Below are positions 1 through 9,312 of a stretch of 36,896 nt of DNA, in pieces. A program made the translations under genes and the position numbers. The notes below the pieces were generated by a model. The model was not told the origin of the DNA. It saw only the letters and a list, made by a program, of their open reading frames with translations, and made no database searches. The stretch covers positions 1 to 36,896 of the forward strand of contig NZ_JAFCKH010000021.1 of assembly GCF_018130505.1 (NCBI RefSeq), in the 5' to 3' direction. The stretch's first letter is position 1. Each line of letters begins with the position of its first letter. The stretch comes from Bradyrhizobium tropiciagri. Lineage in GTDB: Bacteria; Pseudomonadota; Alphaproteobacteria; Rhizobiales; Xanthobacteraceae.

Positions 1-12
1 AGCGGAACAAGT

Positions 13-51
13 GTCGGCTATGTCCCCGAACACCCGTCGGTCATGTCCCCG
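13..51. mobile_element. Possible terminal end of an insertion sequence
   Basis: Two 16-bp direct repeats (GTCGGCTATGTCCCCG at 13-28 and GTCGGTCATGTCCCCG at 36-51) match at 14 of 16 positions and start 23 bp apart. Repeated ends of this look are typical of some insertion sequences, for example IS21- or IS481-like elements, but no transposase is in the window and the family is a guess. The sequence right after it (63-92) belongs to a dispersed intergenic repeat, so the element may have landed in that repeat. Confidence 0.3.
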
Positions 52-62
52 GGCTGAACATC

Positions 63-92
63 AAGCCGGGCGATGACGGCGGTGGGTGGGGA
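63..92. repeat. Fragment of a dispersed intergenic repeat
   Basis: About 30 bases here match 25073-25102 at all but two positions. The copy near 25 kb is part of a larger inverted repeat between two genes. The fragment here is cut on its left side by the putative insertion-sequence end. Confidence 0.6.
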
Positions 93-130
93 CGCTCTGC
101 GAGCCGTGCCGGAAGGCTGCGCCAGCGGCC

Positions 131-556
131 TCAGCTTCCCAGCGCCGCGATCATCCGCTTCGCGTGCTCGGCGAGCACGTCCATGTCCTGCTTGTGGGTC
201 TGCGCCGGCAGCAGCGCGACGCCGGCCTTGACCGGCATCACATGCATATGGAGGTGAAACACCACCTGCCCGCTGGCGGGTTCGCTGAATTGCTGGATGA
301 TGATGCCGTCGGCGCTGAACGCCTTCATCGCGGCGATGGCGATGCGCTTGGCCGACCGCGCGACTTCCGCCAGATCGTCCTCGGCGATATCGAGGATGCC
401 GCGCGCGGGCGCTTTGGGAATCACCAGCGTGTGCCCCGGCGAGCGCGGCATGATGTCGAGGAAAGCGAAGGTCCGCTCGGTCTCATAGACCTTGAAGCTC
501 GGGATCTCGCCGCGGAGGATCTTTGCAAAGATGTTCTGGTCGTCATAGGCGGTCAT
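131..556 (-). CDS. HIT family (histidine triad) nucleotide hydrolase
   Basis: A 141-residue HIT protein, the usual size for the HinT/Fhit superfamily, which hydrolyses nucleoside phosphoramidates or dinucleoside polyphosphates in the cytosol. The catalytic triad motif HLHMHVM lies at residues 101-107 (His101, His103, His105), preceded by the typical nucleotide-site segments FLDIMP (about 32-37) and GHTLVIPK (41-48). I start it at the ATG at 556 because family homology begins at MTAYDDQNIF; an upstream in-frame ATG at 637 would add 27 residues of Arg-rich, non-conserved sequence. It is divergent from prmC with about 100 bp between them. The exact substrate cannot be read from sequence. Confidence 0.9.
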   Translation of the reverse strand: MTAYDDQNIFAKILRGEIPSFKVYETERTFAFLDIMPRSPGHTLVIPKAPARGILDIAEDDLAEVARSAKRIAIAAMKAFSADGIIIQQFSEPASGQVVFHLHMHVMPVKAGVALLPAQTHKQDMDVLAEHAKRMIAALGS

Positions 557-660
557 GGTCGCTCGCGTCCGGATCCGGATTGAGGACGCGACCGTGCGCG
601 CGCCCTGCGCGCGGCGCAAGCCATATCGACGCCGCATCGACCATCGGCTAACAACGCGCG

Positions 661-1551
661 ATGAGCCGACCTGCTGAGCATGGCAACCAGACTGTCGAGA
701 CCGCGAGGCGCGCGCTCGCCGCGCGCCTGAAGACGGCCGGCAACGATTCCGCAGAGCTCGATGCGCGGCTATTGGTCGGCGCAGCGCTCGGTCTCAATTT
801 GACTGGTTTGGTCACGGCTGCGACCCGCGCGCTGACGCCGGACGAAGCTAAACGCCTCGAAGCGCTCGCGCAGCGCCGCCTCGCGGGCGAGCCGGTCGCG
901 CGCATTTTCGGCGTGAAGGAGTTTTGGGGGCTGCCGCTGCAGCTTTCCGCAGCGACATTGGTGCCGCGGCCCGACACCGAGACGGTGGTCGAGCGCGCAC
1001 TGGAACTGGTACGCGCCGATGGCGCGGCCGATCGTGGCTTACGGATCGCCGATCTCGGCACCGGCACCGGCGCGATCCTGCTTGCGCTGCTCTCGGAACT
1101 GCCCGGCGCGCATGGCTTCGGCACCGACATTTCGGTGCAGGCCCTGCAGACCGCAACCGAGAACGCAAGGCAGCTCGGATTGGCGGATCGCGCGACATTC
1201 ACCATCGCGAACTACGCCAGCGGGCTGACCGGACCATTCGACCTCATCGTATCGAACCCGCCCTACATCCGCTCGGCCGACATTGCCGGCCTCGCCGTTG
1301 AGGTGCGCGACCACGACCCCCGCGCCGCGCTGGACGGCGGCAGCGACGGCCTTGACGCCTACCGCGCGCTGATCTCGCAATCTGCGTGTCTTTTGGCCCC
1401 GGGTGGAGCACTGGTTGTCGAAATCGGGCAGGGCCAGGAGGGCGACGTTGAAGCGCTGATGACGGCTGCGGGGTTATCCCCAGCGGGCCCGTCCAGGGCC
1501 GATCTGGGGGGTATCCCGAGGGCGGTTTCCGGCCGCCGGCTGCCCCGATAA
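661..1551 (+). CDS. prmC: Peptide chain release factor N5-glutamine methyltransferase PrmC (HemK)
   Basis: Methylates the Gln of the GGQ motif in release factors RF1 and RF2 using S-adenosylmethionine, which helps translation termination. The 296-residue protein has the family layout: an N-terminal helical domain (about 1-90), the SAM-binding loop DLGTGTG at 131-137, and the substrate-site signature NPPY at 199-202. The length is normal. No clear Shine-Dalgarno precedes the ATG at 661, but homology begins near residue 11, so this start fits. In related genomes prmC usually follows prfA, the gene for its substrate; here a divergent HIT gene takes that place. The DUF4167 gene downstream is the usual neighbour in Rhizobiales. 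Confidence 0.95.
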   Translation: MSRPAEHGNQTVETARRALAARLKTAGNDSAELDARLLVGAALGLNLTGLVTAATRALTPDEAKRLEALAQRRLAGEPVARIFGVKEFWGLPLQLSAATLVPRPDTETVVERALELVRADGAADRGLRIADLGTGTGAILLALLSELPGAHGFGTDISVQALQTATENARQLGLADRATFTIANYASGLTGPFDLIVSNPPYIRSADIAGLAVEVRDHDPRAALDGGSDGLDAYRALISQSACLLAPGGALVVEIGQGQEGDVEALMTAAGLSPAGPSRADLGGIPRAVSGRRLPR

Positions 1552-1590
1552 AGTCCTATTGGAACGCAAAAAAACCTCTTGGAATATCCC

Positions 1591-1612
1591 CCCGGAACGA
1601 CTACGTTCCGGG
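1591..1612 (+). terminator. Perfect 9-bp hairpin after prmC
   Basis: Arms CCCGGAACG (1591-1599) and CGTTCCGGG (1604-1612) pair perfectly around a 4-base loop. No T-run follows, so it is not a textbook intrinsic terminator. It lies 40 bp past the prmC stop and may protect or end that transcript. Confidence 0.4.
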
Positions 1613-1705
1613 CACAACATCGGTGCTGGCCCCGTAGCCTACGGGTGATGACCAGGGTTCTCGAAGAGAGCCCGCCGATCGAAAGGTTCCACGAACGCAG
1701 GTCCA

Positions 1706-1776
1706 TTTGAGCGCAATAGCCGGAGCTGTGCTGCTCTCGACCGCCAAGCGAACGAAAGCCTGTTATTGCGCTTGAA
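1706..1776 (+). ncRNA. Candidate structured RNA (long stem) in the DUF4167 leader
   Basis: Bases 1706-1720 can pair with 1762-1776 in a 15-bp stem. Its core, AGCGCAATA with TATTGCGCT, is perfect Watson-Crick pairing; three further pairs are G-U wobbles. The enclosed segment (1721-1761) is about 41 bases and has room for a further small hairpin. A neighbouring 6-bp hairpin lies at 1631-1645. I recognise no known RNA family. It could be a cis-regulatory leader or a small RNA. Confidence 0.35.
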
Positions 1777-1993
1777 GACTTACGTGAGAGAACTGAGCCT
1801 GTCTCGACGGGCGGAATGATTTGGTCGCTGGCGGAGTCCGTCGGCGGTTGGGGAACGCGTCTTTGCTGAACGCGACGGTCTGCGACATCGAACCAATTCG
1901 AACGGTAGTGCGATTCCGTGCGCCTTAGCGCGCGCTCGAATCGAACCAGGCGATGGACTGCAATAACTTCAGGGCTGGAATAAAAGGCGACAT

Positions 1994-2821
1994 ATGAGAA
2001 ACGGTCAAAACAACAAGCGGATGCGTAACCGGAACAATAATAACAACAACAATAACAACAATAACCGGCGCGGCCAAAATCCTCTGACGCGGGTGTACGA
2101 ATCCAACGGACCCGACATCAAGATCCGCGGCACGGCCTCCCACGTTGCCGAGAAATACGTTCAGCTCGCGCGCGATGCGCGCTCCTCCGGCGACCCGGTT
2201 GCGGCCGAGAACTACTACCAGCACGCCGAGCACTATTACCGGATCATCGCAGCCGCGCAGGAGCAGTTCCGGCAGAACCAGCAGCAGCCGCGCCCCGACG
2301 CAGAGATCACGACGTCCGAAGACGCCGACGACGACAGCGACGGCTATTCGAGCTTCGGCCAGGAGCCGGGCTTCGTGCCGCAGCCCTACATGCGCGACAA
2401 CAACCAGCAGCCCTATCAGCGCGACCAGCAGCAGCCCCGCGAACAGCAGCCGCGCGAGCAGCGTGAGCATCAGCCGCGCGAGCATCGCGAACGTGGCGAG
2501 CACCGCGAACGTGGTGAGCAGCGCGAACGTGGTGAACAGCGCGAGCGCGGTGACCGTCCGCAGCCGCAGTTTCAGCCGCCGCCGCAGAATCAGCCGCAGC
2601 CGGTGCTTGCCGATCCTGGCGGCGTCGACCGTCTGCCCTCCTTCATCACCGGCGGCGCGCCGCAGCCGCCGGTCAACGGCACCTATGAGGGCAATGGCGG
2701 CGGTGAACGCAGCGAGCGTGGCGAACGCTTCCCGCGCCGGCGCCGCCGTCCGCACAGTCCGCGTCCCGACATGTCCACGCAGCCCGCGCAGAGCGAGGAC
2801 GCGACGTCCGGCAACGATTGA
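1994..2821 (+). CDS. DUF4167 domain protein, low-complexity and probably RNA-associated
   Basis: A 275-residue protein with the conserved DUF4167 domain at about residues 25-95 (core around ESNGPDIKIRG, then ENYYQHAEHYYRI), preceded by eleven consecutive Asn (residues 14-24, coded at 2033-2065). The rest is low complexity: Gln/Pro/Arg-rich, with four 6-residue repeats of the type EHRERG/EQRERG (coded at 2480-2551) and a basic PRRRRRP patch near the C-terminus. The family is widespread in Alphaproteobacteria and its biochemical role is unknown to me. The basic, disordered tail suggests nucleic-acid binding or condensation, which is inference. AAGGCGA gives a reasonable ribosome site, and a strong terminator follows at 2840-2878. 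Confidence 0.9.
   Translation: MRNGQNNKRMRNRNNNNNNNNNNNRRGQNPLTRVYESNGPDIKIRGTASHVAEKYVQLARDARSSGDPVAAENYYQHAEHYYRIIAAAQEQFRQNQQQPRPDAEITTSEDADDDSDGYSSFGQEPGFVPQPYMRDNNQQPYQRDQQQPREQQPREQREHQPREHRERGEHRERGEQRERGEQRERGDRPQPQFQPPPQNQPQPVLADPGGVDRLPSFITGGAPQPPVNGTYEGNGGGERSERGERFPRRRRRPHSPRPDMSTQPAQSEDATSGND
2480..2551 (+). repeat. Four tandem 18-bp units inside the DUF4167 gene
   Basis: Four in-frame 18-bp copies encode EHRERG, EHRERG, EQRERG and EQRERG, followed by a diverged start of another unit. Such in-frame repeats can change copy number by slippage without breaking the reading frame. Confidence 0.85.
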
Positions 2822-2839
2822 GCCGGCGAATGCTTTACA

Positions 2840-2878
2840 GGGTGGGTGACGGCGCAAGCGCCGCACCCACCCTTTTTT
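2840..2878 (+). terminator. Intrinsic terminator after the DUF4167 gene
   Basis: Outer arms GGGTGGGT (2840-2847) and ACCCACCC (2865-2872) plus an inner CGGCG/CGCCG stem form a long GC-rich hairpin directly followed by six T (2873-2878). This is the clearest Rho-independent terminator in the window. Confidence 0.9.
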
Positions 2879-2899
2879 ATGTCGCGAGATACGTAACTG

Positions 2900-2987
2900 C
2901 GTAGGGTGGGCAAAGCGCAGCGTGCCCACCTTCACGAGCACGCCGAGAATGGTGGGCACGTCGCTTGCGCTCCTTTGCCCACCTACG
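2900..2987. repeat. Palindromic intergenic repeat (GTAGGGTGGGC type)
   Basis: Inverted arms at 2900-2930 and 2951-2987 match closely, apart from a few extra bases in the right arm. The repeat lies between the convergent DUF4167 and methyltransferase genes. A related palindrome with a different core is at 5113-5198. Confidence 0.8.
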
Positions 2988-2993
2988 ACGGCA

Positions 2994-3746
2994 TCACCAT
3001 TTCGGCTGCGCCGAACTGCGCGTCGCGGTCGACGACGGCACCAGCACCGGCTGCAGCGACGGGATCAGCCGCGCGCGTTCGCGGTTGGCGGGAATCGCGC
3101 GATAGACCTGCTTGCTGGCTTCGACGATATGCACGCCGGCGAACGGCATCGACAACGCCGCGCCGACCCGCTCCCACGCCATCGCCGAGCGTAGAAACCA
3201 GCTGCCCTGCACCGGCGGCATGAACAGCGCCTCGCCCCACGCGGTCGGCGTGAACCAGGTCTGCCGCAACAGCTGCGTGATCTGCGCACGCGAATAGGGC
3301 CGGCCGTGGCCGAACGGCGTGTTGTCGGTGCGCGTCCATACGCCGCGCCGGTTCGGGATGACGGCGATCAGCCGCCCCGACGGCGCCAGCACGCGCCAGA
3401 CCTCGCGCAGCAGCCGCTCCGGATCGTCGGACATCTCGAGCGCATGCACCAGCAGCACGCGGTCGACCGCGGCATCCGGCAGCGGCATCGAAAATTCGTC
3501 GATCAGGGTCGCCAGTGCCGGCCGGCCGGTCGGCCATTTCAGCACGCCCTGGGCCGCCGGCATGAAGGCGATGCAGCGCTCGCAGGTCTCGCGGAACAGG
3601 CCGAGATAGGGCGTCGGATAGCCGAGGCCGAGCACGCGCTGGCCCTCGGCGTTGGGCCAGCGGTCGCGGATCCCGCGGTTGATCAGCTGCCGCGCCACGA
3701 TGCCGAGGCGCTGGGAATAGAAATCCCGGAGGTCGATGACGTCCAT
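2994..3746 (-). CDS. Class I SAM-dependent methyltransferase (Methyltransf_11 type)
   Basis: A 250-residue protein with a class I methyltransferase core. The SAM loop is divergent (VLGLGYPTPYLG, about residues 38-49, in place of a GxGxG run). The post-motif region VDRVLLVHALEMSDDPERLL and the strand LAPSGRLIAVIPNRRG (about 120-135) are typical of the Methyltransf_11 group. The substrate is unknown. It is divergent from gloB across about 160 bp, an arrangement I recall from other Bradyrhizobium-like genomes. I see no membrane segment or signal peptide. Confidence 0.85.
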   Translation of the reverse strand: MDVIDLRDFYSQRLGIVARQLINRGIRDRWPNAEGQRVLGLGYPTPYLGLFRETCERCIAFMPAAQGVLKWPTGRPALATLIDEFSMPLPDAAVDRVLLVHALEMSDDPERLLREVWRVLAPSGRLIAVIPNRRGVWTRTDNTPFGHGRPYSRAQITQLLRQTWFTPTAWGEALFMPPVQGSWFLRSAMAWERVGAALSMPFAGVHIVEASKQVYRAIPANRERARLIPSLQPVLVPSSTATRSSAQPKW

Positions 3747-3906
3747 GCCCTAACCTAACATGCCCCCTTGAGCCGCGCCGTGCCGAAAATTGCGTTGCCG
3801 CCGGAGCGTTAACGCCATATTTCACTCCTATATTTGGCTTCTTAGCGCTCTCGCCCAAGCCGCTTCCTGGCAAGCCTCTTCTTGGAAAGCCATTCGTGGA
3901 GATAAC

Positions 3907-4674
3907 ATGGCCGCCGAAATCCGCACCTTCACCTGCCTGACCGATAATTTCGGTTACCTGATCCACGATCCCGCGACCAAGGCGACCGCATCGATCGACG
4001 CACCGGAGGCCGCCCCGATCATCGCGGCGCTGGAGCGCGAGGGCTGGACGCTGACCGACATCCTGATCACCCATCACCATGGCGACCATGTCGGCGGCGT
4101 CGCCGAGCTGAAGCAGAAATACGGCTGCCGTGTCGTCGCCCCGCATGACAAATCTGCGAAGATCGCCAATGTCGATCTGCGCGCCGAAAATGCCGACGTC
4201 ATCAAGGTCGGCAGCCTGCTCGCGCGCGTGGTGGAGACGCCCGGCCATACGCTCGACCATATCTCCTACGTGTTCGACGCCGAGAAGGCGGTGTTCGCCG
4301 CCGACACGCTGTTCTCGATCGGCTGCGGCCGGGTGTTCGAGGGCACCTATCCGATGATGTGGGATTCGCTTTTGAAGCTGCGCTCGCTGCCGGATGATTT
4401 CCGCCTGTATTGCGGCCATGAATACACCGCCTCCAACGTGAAGTTCGCCCTCACCGTCGAGCCCGACAACGCCGCCTTGCAGGCCCGCGCGGCGGAAGTG
4501 ACGAAGCTGCGCGCGGAGAACAAGCCGACGATCCCGGTGCTGCTCGGCGACGAGAAGAAGGCCAACGTGTTCCTGCGTGCCGACGAGCCCGTGGTCGCGG
4601 CCAAGCTGCACATGAAGGGCGCCGATCCGGCGCAGGTGTTCGGCGAGCTGCGCGAGCGCAAGAACAAGTCGTGA
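3907..4674 (+). CDS. gloB: Hydroxyacylglutathione hydrolase (glyoxalase II)
   Basis: Hydrolyses S-D-lactoylglutathione to D-lactate and glutathione, the second step of methylglyoxal detoxification. The 255-residue protein is standard length. The metallo-beta-lactamase motif THHHGDH (about residues 56-62) supplies the binuclear metal ligands, with later ligands in ETPGHT, FAADTLF and YCGHEYT. A C-terminal helical HAGH domain follows. I chose the ATG at 3907 because GGAGAT sits just upstream and homology starts at MAAEIRTF; the frame stays open further upstream. Its stop overlaps the next gene (GTGA at 4671-4674), so the two are translationally coupled. Confidence 0.95.
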   Translation: MAAEIRTFTCLTDNFGYLIHDPATKATASIDAPEAAPIIAALEREGWTLTDILITHHHGDHVGGVAELKQKYGCRVVAPHDKSAKIANVDLRAENADVIKVGSLLARVVETPGHTLDHISYVFDAEKAVFAADTLFSIGCGRVFEGTYPMMWDSLLKLRSLPDDFRLYCGHEYTASNVKFALTVEPDNAALQARAAEVTKLRAENKPTIPVLLGDEKKANVFLRADEPVVAAKLHMKGADPAQVFGELRERKNKS

Positions 4675-5117
4675 CGTCAAACCTCTCCGCCGCCGAGATC
4701 ATCGCCCGGCTGGACCTCAAGCCGCATCCCGAAGGCGGGCATTTTCGCGAGACGTTTCGCGACGAGCGCCGTGACGCCAGTGGGCGCAGCTGTTCGACCG
4801 CGATCTACTTCCTGCTTGCACGCGGCGAGCGTTCGCACTGGCACCGTATCGACGCCGTCGAGACCTGGCACTATTACGCCGGCGCGCCGCTGCGCTTGCA
4901 GATCGCGGAGGATGGCGGAAGCCGGCACACGGTGACGCTCGGGCCGGATGTCGCAAGCGGTGAACTGCCGCAAGCGATTGTGCCTGCGCATGCCTGGCAG
5001 GCCGCGGAAAGCACCGGCGACTGGACCCTGGTCGGCTGCACCGTCGCCCCGGCATTCGAGTTCGCAAGCTTTGAGCTCGCGCCGAAGGGCTGGGAGCCTT
5101 CGTCGCCCGCTTCGTAG
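4671..5117 (+). CDS. DUF985 family cupin protein
   Basis: A 148-residue single-domain cupin of the DUF985 (Cupin_5) family. Family features are HPEGGHFRET near residue 19, the strand STAIYFLLARGERSHWHR and the following ETWHYYAGAPL. Its function is not established in general. It begins with GTG at 4671, overlapping the gloB stop by 4 bp, so it is co-expressed with glyoxalase II. Its TAG stop (5115-5117) lies inside the left arm of the palindromic repeat 5113-5198. Confidence 0.9.
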   Translation: MTSNLSAAEIIARLDLKPHPEGGHFRETFRDERRDASGRSCSTAIYFLLARGERSHWHRIDAVETWHYYAGAPLRLQIAEDGGSRHTVTLGPDVASGELPQAIVPAHAWQAAESTGDWTLVGCTVAPAFEFASFELAPKGWEPSSPAS

Positions 5118-5198
5118 GATGGGTGGAGCGAAGCGATACCCATCAATTGCGTCCGCGCGGTGAGATGATGGGTTTCGCTTCGCTCTACCCATCCTACG
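5113..5198. repeat. Long palindromic repeat that holds the stop codons of both flanking genes
   Basis: Arms at 5113-5145 and 5166-5198 are 33 bases each and match at 31 positions when one is reverse-complemented, with a 20-base loop. The DUF985 stop (5115-5117, plus strand) and the EamA stop (5194-5196, minus strand) fall symmetrically in the two arm ends. A transcript from either side would fold into a very stable hairpin and could act as a bidirectional terminator. Confidence 0.9.
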
Positions 5199-6066
5199 TT
5201 CTTTTCCGCAGCACCATGTCTTTCGCCGCGATGAGCCCACCGCCCGCGATCAGGATCGCGGCGATCGCGATGTTCGCACTCGGCTTGGCAAATCCGGCCA
5301 GGATCAGGAACGCGGTCGAGAGCAGCGGCGTGGCGTAGGACGCAGCGCCGAGGACGCGGATGTCGCCGCGCTTCATGCCGATGTCCCATGCAAAGAACGC
5401 CGCGCCCACCGGGCCAATGCCGAGCGCGACCACGGCAAGCCATTGCAGCGGTGTCGCCGGCCACACCGTGGTCTCGACCATCATGTGCACCAGCGCGGCG
5501 AGTACCGCGGTGGCAAGGCAGAACCCGGCCACCGCATCCGTCGGCACCGCCTTGAGCCGGCGCGACATAACGGAATAGGACGCCCAGACGAAGGCAGCGA
5601 CGAACGCCGCCGCGAAGCCCGGTATCTGTTCTCGCGTGAAGCTGCCGGTGTTGCCGGCGAACAGCAGCACGGTGCCGACAAGACCGAGCACCGCGCCGAC
5701 GACATGATGGACCGCGAGCCGCTCACCCGGCAGCAGCGAGGAGAACAGCACGATCAACAGCGGCCAGAGATAATTCAGCAGGCCCGCTTCCGCCGGCGGC
5801 GCGAAGCGCAGCGCCAGGAAGTACAGCGCGTGATAGCCGAACAGCCCGCCGACGCCGACGACCCAGGCCACCGCCGGCTGCTTGAGTGCGGCGAAGGCGG
5901 CGGGGCGGAACAGGAAGCTCGCAAACGCCACCGCGGCGCCGATCCCAAATGTCATCGCCGCGAGCTGGAAGGCCGGGATCAGGCCGGTCGCAACCGTCAT
6001 CACTGACAGCAGCGACCACATCAGGATGGCGGTCAGTCCAACGAGGGTGGCGGTGCGGGTCGTCAT
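5194..6066 (-). CDS. EamA/DMT superfamily permease
   Basis: A 290-residue inner-membrane protein with about ten hydrophobic segments in two EamA repeats (about 5-135 and 150-285), the normal size for drug/metabolite transporters (RhaT/YdcZ-like). The substrate cannot be told. I start it at the ATG at 6066 (MTTRTATLVG), placed just before the first membrane segment, with AAGG upstream. An in-frame upstream start at 6102 would run through a repeat hairpin and is unlikely. Its stop codon lies in the palindromic repeat 5113-5198. Confidence 0.88.
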   Translation of the reverse strand: MTTRTATLVGLTAILMWSLLSVMTVATGLIPAFQLAAMTFGIGAAVAFASFLFRPAAFAALKQPAVAWVVGVGGLFGYHALYFLALRFAPPAEAGLLNYLWPLLIVLFSSLLPGERLAVHHVVGAVLGLVGTVLLFAGNTGSFTREQIPGFAAAFVAAFVWASYSVMSRRLKAVPTDAVAGFCLATAVLAALVHMMVETTVWPATPLQWLAVVALGIGPVGAAFFAWDIGMKRGDIRVLGAASYATPLLSTAFLILAGFAKPSANIAIAAILIAGGGLIAAKDMVLRKRT

Positions 6067-6089
6067 CGCGGACCCTTGTACAGACGTGA

Positions 6090-6112
6090 ATGCCCGGCAC
6101 AAGGCCGGGCAT
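6090..6112. repeat. Hairpin repeat, first copy
   Basis: ATGCCCGGC (6090-6098) and GCCGGGCAT (6104-6112) form a perfect 9-bp stem with a 5-base loop. The same arms recur at 6975-6997, so this is a dispersed hairpin. It sits between phbB and the EamA gene, both on the minus strand. Confidence 0.8.
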
Positions 6113-6157
6113 CACGACTTGATTGGTGGCGCCTGCGACGCGGCGACGCTTGTTGCG

Positions 6158-6883
<726 letters not shown>

Positions 6884-6974
6884 GTCCGTCTCCTCCTTGG
6901 CCGTCTTTTATAACCGGATCACTCCGGTCTTCGCACTCACAACACCTCGAAACAAAAGTGCCATTGAAACAAAA

Positions 6975-6997
6975 ATGCCCGGCGCGAGGCCGGGCAT
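6975..6997 (-). terminator. Terminator-like hairpin between phbA and phbB
   Basis: The same 9-bp stem as 6090-6112 (arms 6975-6983 and 6989-6997). Read on the minus strand, in the direction of phbA-phbB transcription, the stem is followed at once by ATTTTTG, as in an intrinsic terminator. It may stop part of the phbA transcript before phbB. Confidence 0.6.
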
Positions 6998-7068
6998 CAT
7001 GTTTATCAGCTCGCGCCGCGGTTGACAGATGATCTTTTCATCACCTAACCCGCCTCGCTGCCTTTTGT

Positions 7069-8350
<1,282 letters not shown>

Positions 8351-8483
8351 TTGGCCAGTGGCGGATTTCGCGCCGCGCCGCACTCAAAATGACGCCCTTG
8401 GCACTTTCCTGAGCAATCCCGATGCTTTGGGATTAACCGTGCCGCACAAAACGGTAGCCGAACCGCTTTGAAAATGCTTACCT

Positions 8484-8501
8484 TTGCTGCGATGCGTTGC
8501 A
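8484..8501. promoter_or_regulatory. TGC-rich stretch, possible PhaR site
   Basis: The sequence TTGCTGCGATGCGTTGCA is rich in TGC/GCA steps and lies about 60 bp before phaR. PhaR proteins of other bacteria bind TGC-rich DNA near their own gene. The match here is loose. Confidence 0.25.
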
Positions 8502-8559
8502 TTTAGCCCTGCGGCGATGCTGCCGGGTTCCAGGTTCTTCGGTGCTGAAGTGAGAGCCC

Positions 8560-9153
8560 ATGGCAAAATCTGAACAACCGACCACGATCAAGAAATACGC
8601 GAACCGGCGGCTCTATAATACCGGTACGAGCACCTATGTGACGCTCGAGGATCTCGCGGCGATGGTGAAGGAAGGCGAGGATTTCCTCGTCTATGACGCC
8701 AAGACCGGCGACGACATCACCCGCTCCGTGCTCGCGCAGATCATCTTCGAACAGGAGAACAAGGCCGGGCAGAACCTGCTGCCGACCACGTTCCTGCGCC
8801 AGTTGATCCGCTTCTACGGCGACAGCATGCAGATGGTGGTGCCGAAATATCTCGAACAGTCGCTCGAGACGCTGACCAGGGAACAGGAAAAGTTCCGCAA
8901 GCAGATCGCCGGCGCGCTGAGCGGGACGCCGTTTGCTCCGCTGGAGGAGCAGGTCCGTCGCAACATGGAGCTGTTCCAGCAGACCTTCTCGATGTTCAAG
9001 CCGTTCGTACCGCAGCAGCGAACGAACGCCGAGGCGGAGAAGGCGTCGGAGCCCACGCAAGGCGATGACAACATCGACGACCTCCGCCGCCAGATGAAGG
9101 ACATGCAGGACCGCCTCGAGCGCATGTCGCAGCCGGCGAAGAAGGACGAGTAG
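8560..9153 (+). CDS. phaR: PHB synthesis repressor PhaR
   Basis: A cytosolic regulator that binds both polyhydroxybutyrate granules and promoter DNA and represses phasin and synthesis genes until polymer is present. The 197-residue protein has the PHB_acc_N DNA-binding domain at about residues 9-70 (TIKKYANRRLYNT... ITRSVLAQIIFE) and the PHB_acc domain at about 75-115 (FLRQLIRFYGDSMQ). The C-terminal third is charged and likely coiled coil (DDLRRQMKDMQDRLERM). It is divergent from phbA, the usual Rhizobiales layout, and fits autoregulation from the shared upstream region. Confidence 0.95.
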   Translation: MAKSEQPTTIKKYANRRLYNTGTSTYVTLEDLAAMVKEGEDFLVYDAKTGDDITRSVLAQIIFEQENKAGQNLLPTTFLRQLIRFYGDSMQMVVPKYLEQSLETLTREQEKFRKQIAGALSGTPFAPLEEQVRRNMELFQQTFSMFKPFVPQQRTNAEAEKASEPTQGDDNIDDLRRQMKDMQDRLERMSQPAKKDE

Positions 9154-9186
9154 GCGTTTCTCGAAACGCTTTCCGCTCAAGATTCC

Positions 9187-9287
9187 GTCACCCTGAGGAG
9201 CGCGCAGCGCGTCTCGAAGGGTCGACGGCCACCAGCCGGGCCGATTCATCCTTCGAGACGGCCGCGTTGCGGCCTCCTCAGGATGAC
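9187..9287. repeat. Palindromic repeat between convergent phaR and the EAL gene
   Basis: Arms at 9187-9220 and 9250-9287 are inverted copies (core CCTGAGGAG...CTCGAAGG), with small differences in the middle of the arms. It may serve as a bidirectional terminator. This core (gaggagc...tcgaagg) is a type I recall as frequent in Rhizobiales intergenic DNA. Confidence 0.8.
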
Positions 9288-9312
9288 GGGTCTTGCTTGA
9301 TTGCGCGGCAAA

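Larger units (their letters stand above)
1552..1993 (+). other. 442-bp gene-free leader region with several hairpins, upstream of DUF4167
   Basis: No credible coding sequence. It holds three clear stem-loops (1591-1612, 1631-1645 and 1706-1776). Ribosome-binding sequence AAGGCGA sits at 1984-1990, just before the ATG at 1994. The region could be a prmC terminator plus the promoter and long 5' untranslated leader of the DUF4167 gene, or it may include a separate small RNA. Confidence 0.6.

Noticed and set aside
1552-1993. tRNA, tmRNA, RNase P or 6S RNA in the DUF4167 leader
   Set aside because: I looked for the conserved arms and motifs of these RNAs and saw none; only unassigned stems remain.
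1925-2959. 344-codon minus-strand frame opposite DUF4167, rich in Leu/Ala/Val
   Set aside because: The hydrophobic look comes from the antisense of the Gln/Arg/Asn-rich repeats. The plus-strand frame has the conserved domain, ribosome site and terminator.
2983-4680. 565-codon open frame on the minus strand across the methyltransferase and gloB
   Set aside because: It runs antisense to gloB, which has clear catalytic motifs, and through the methyltransferase in another frame. Its sequence is low complexity and typical of a GC-rich shadow frame.
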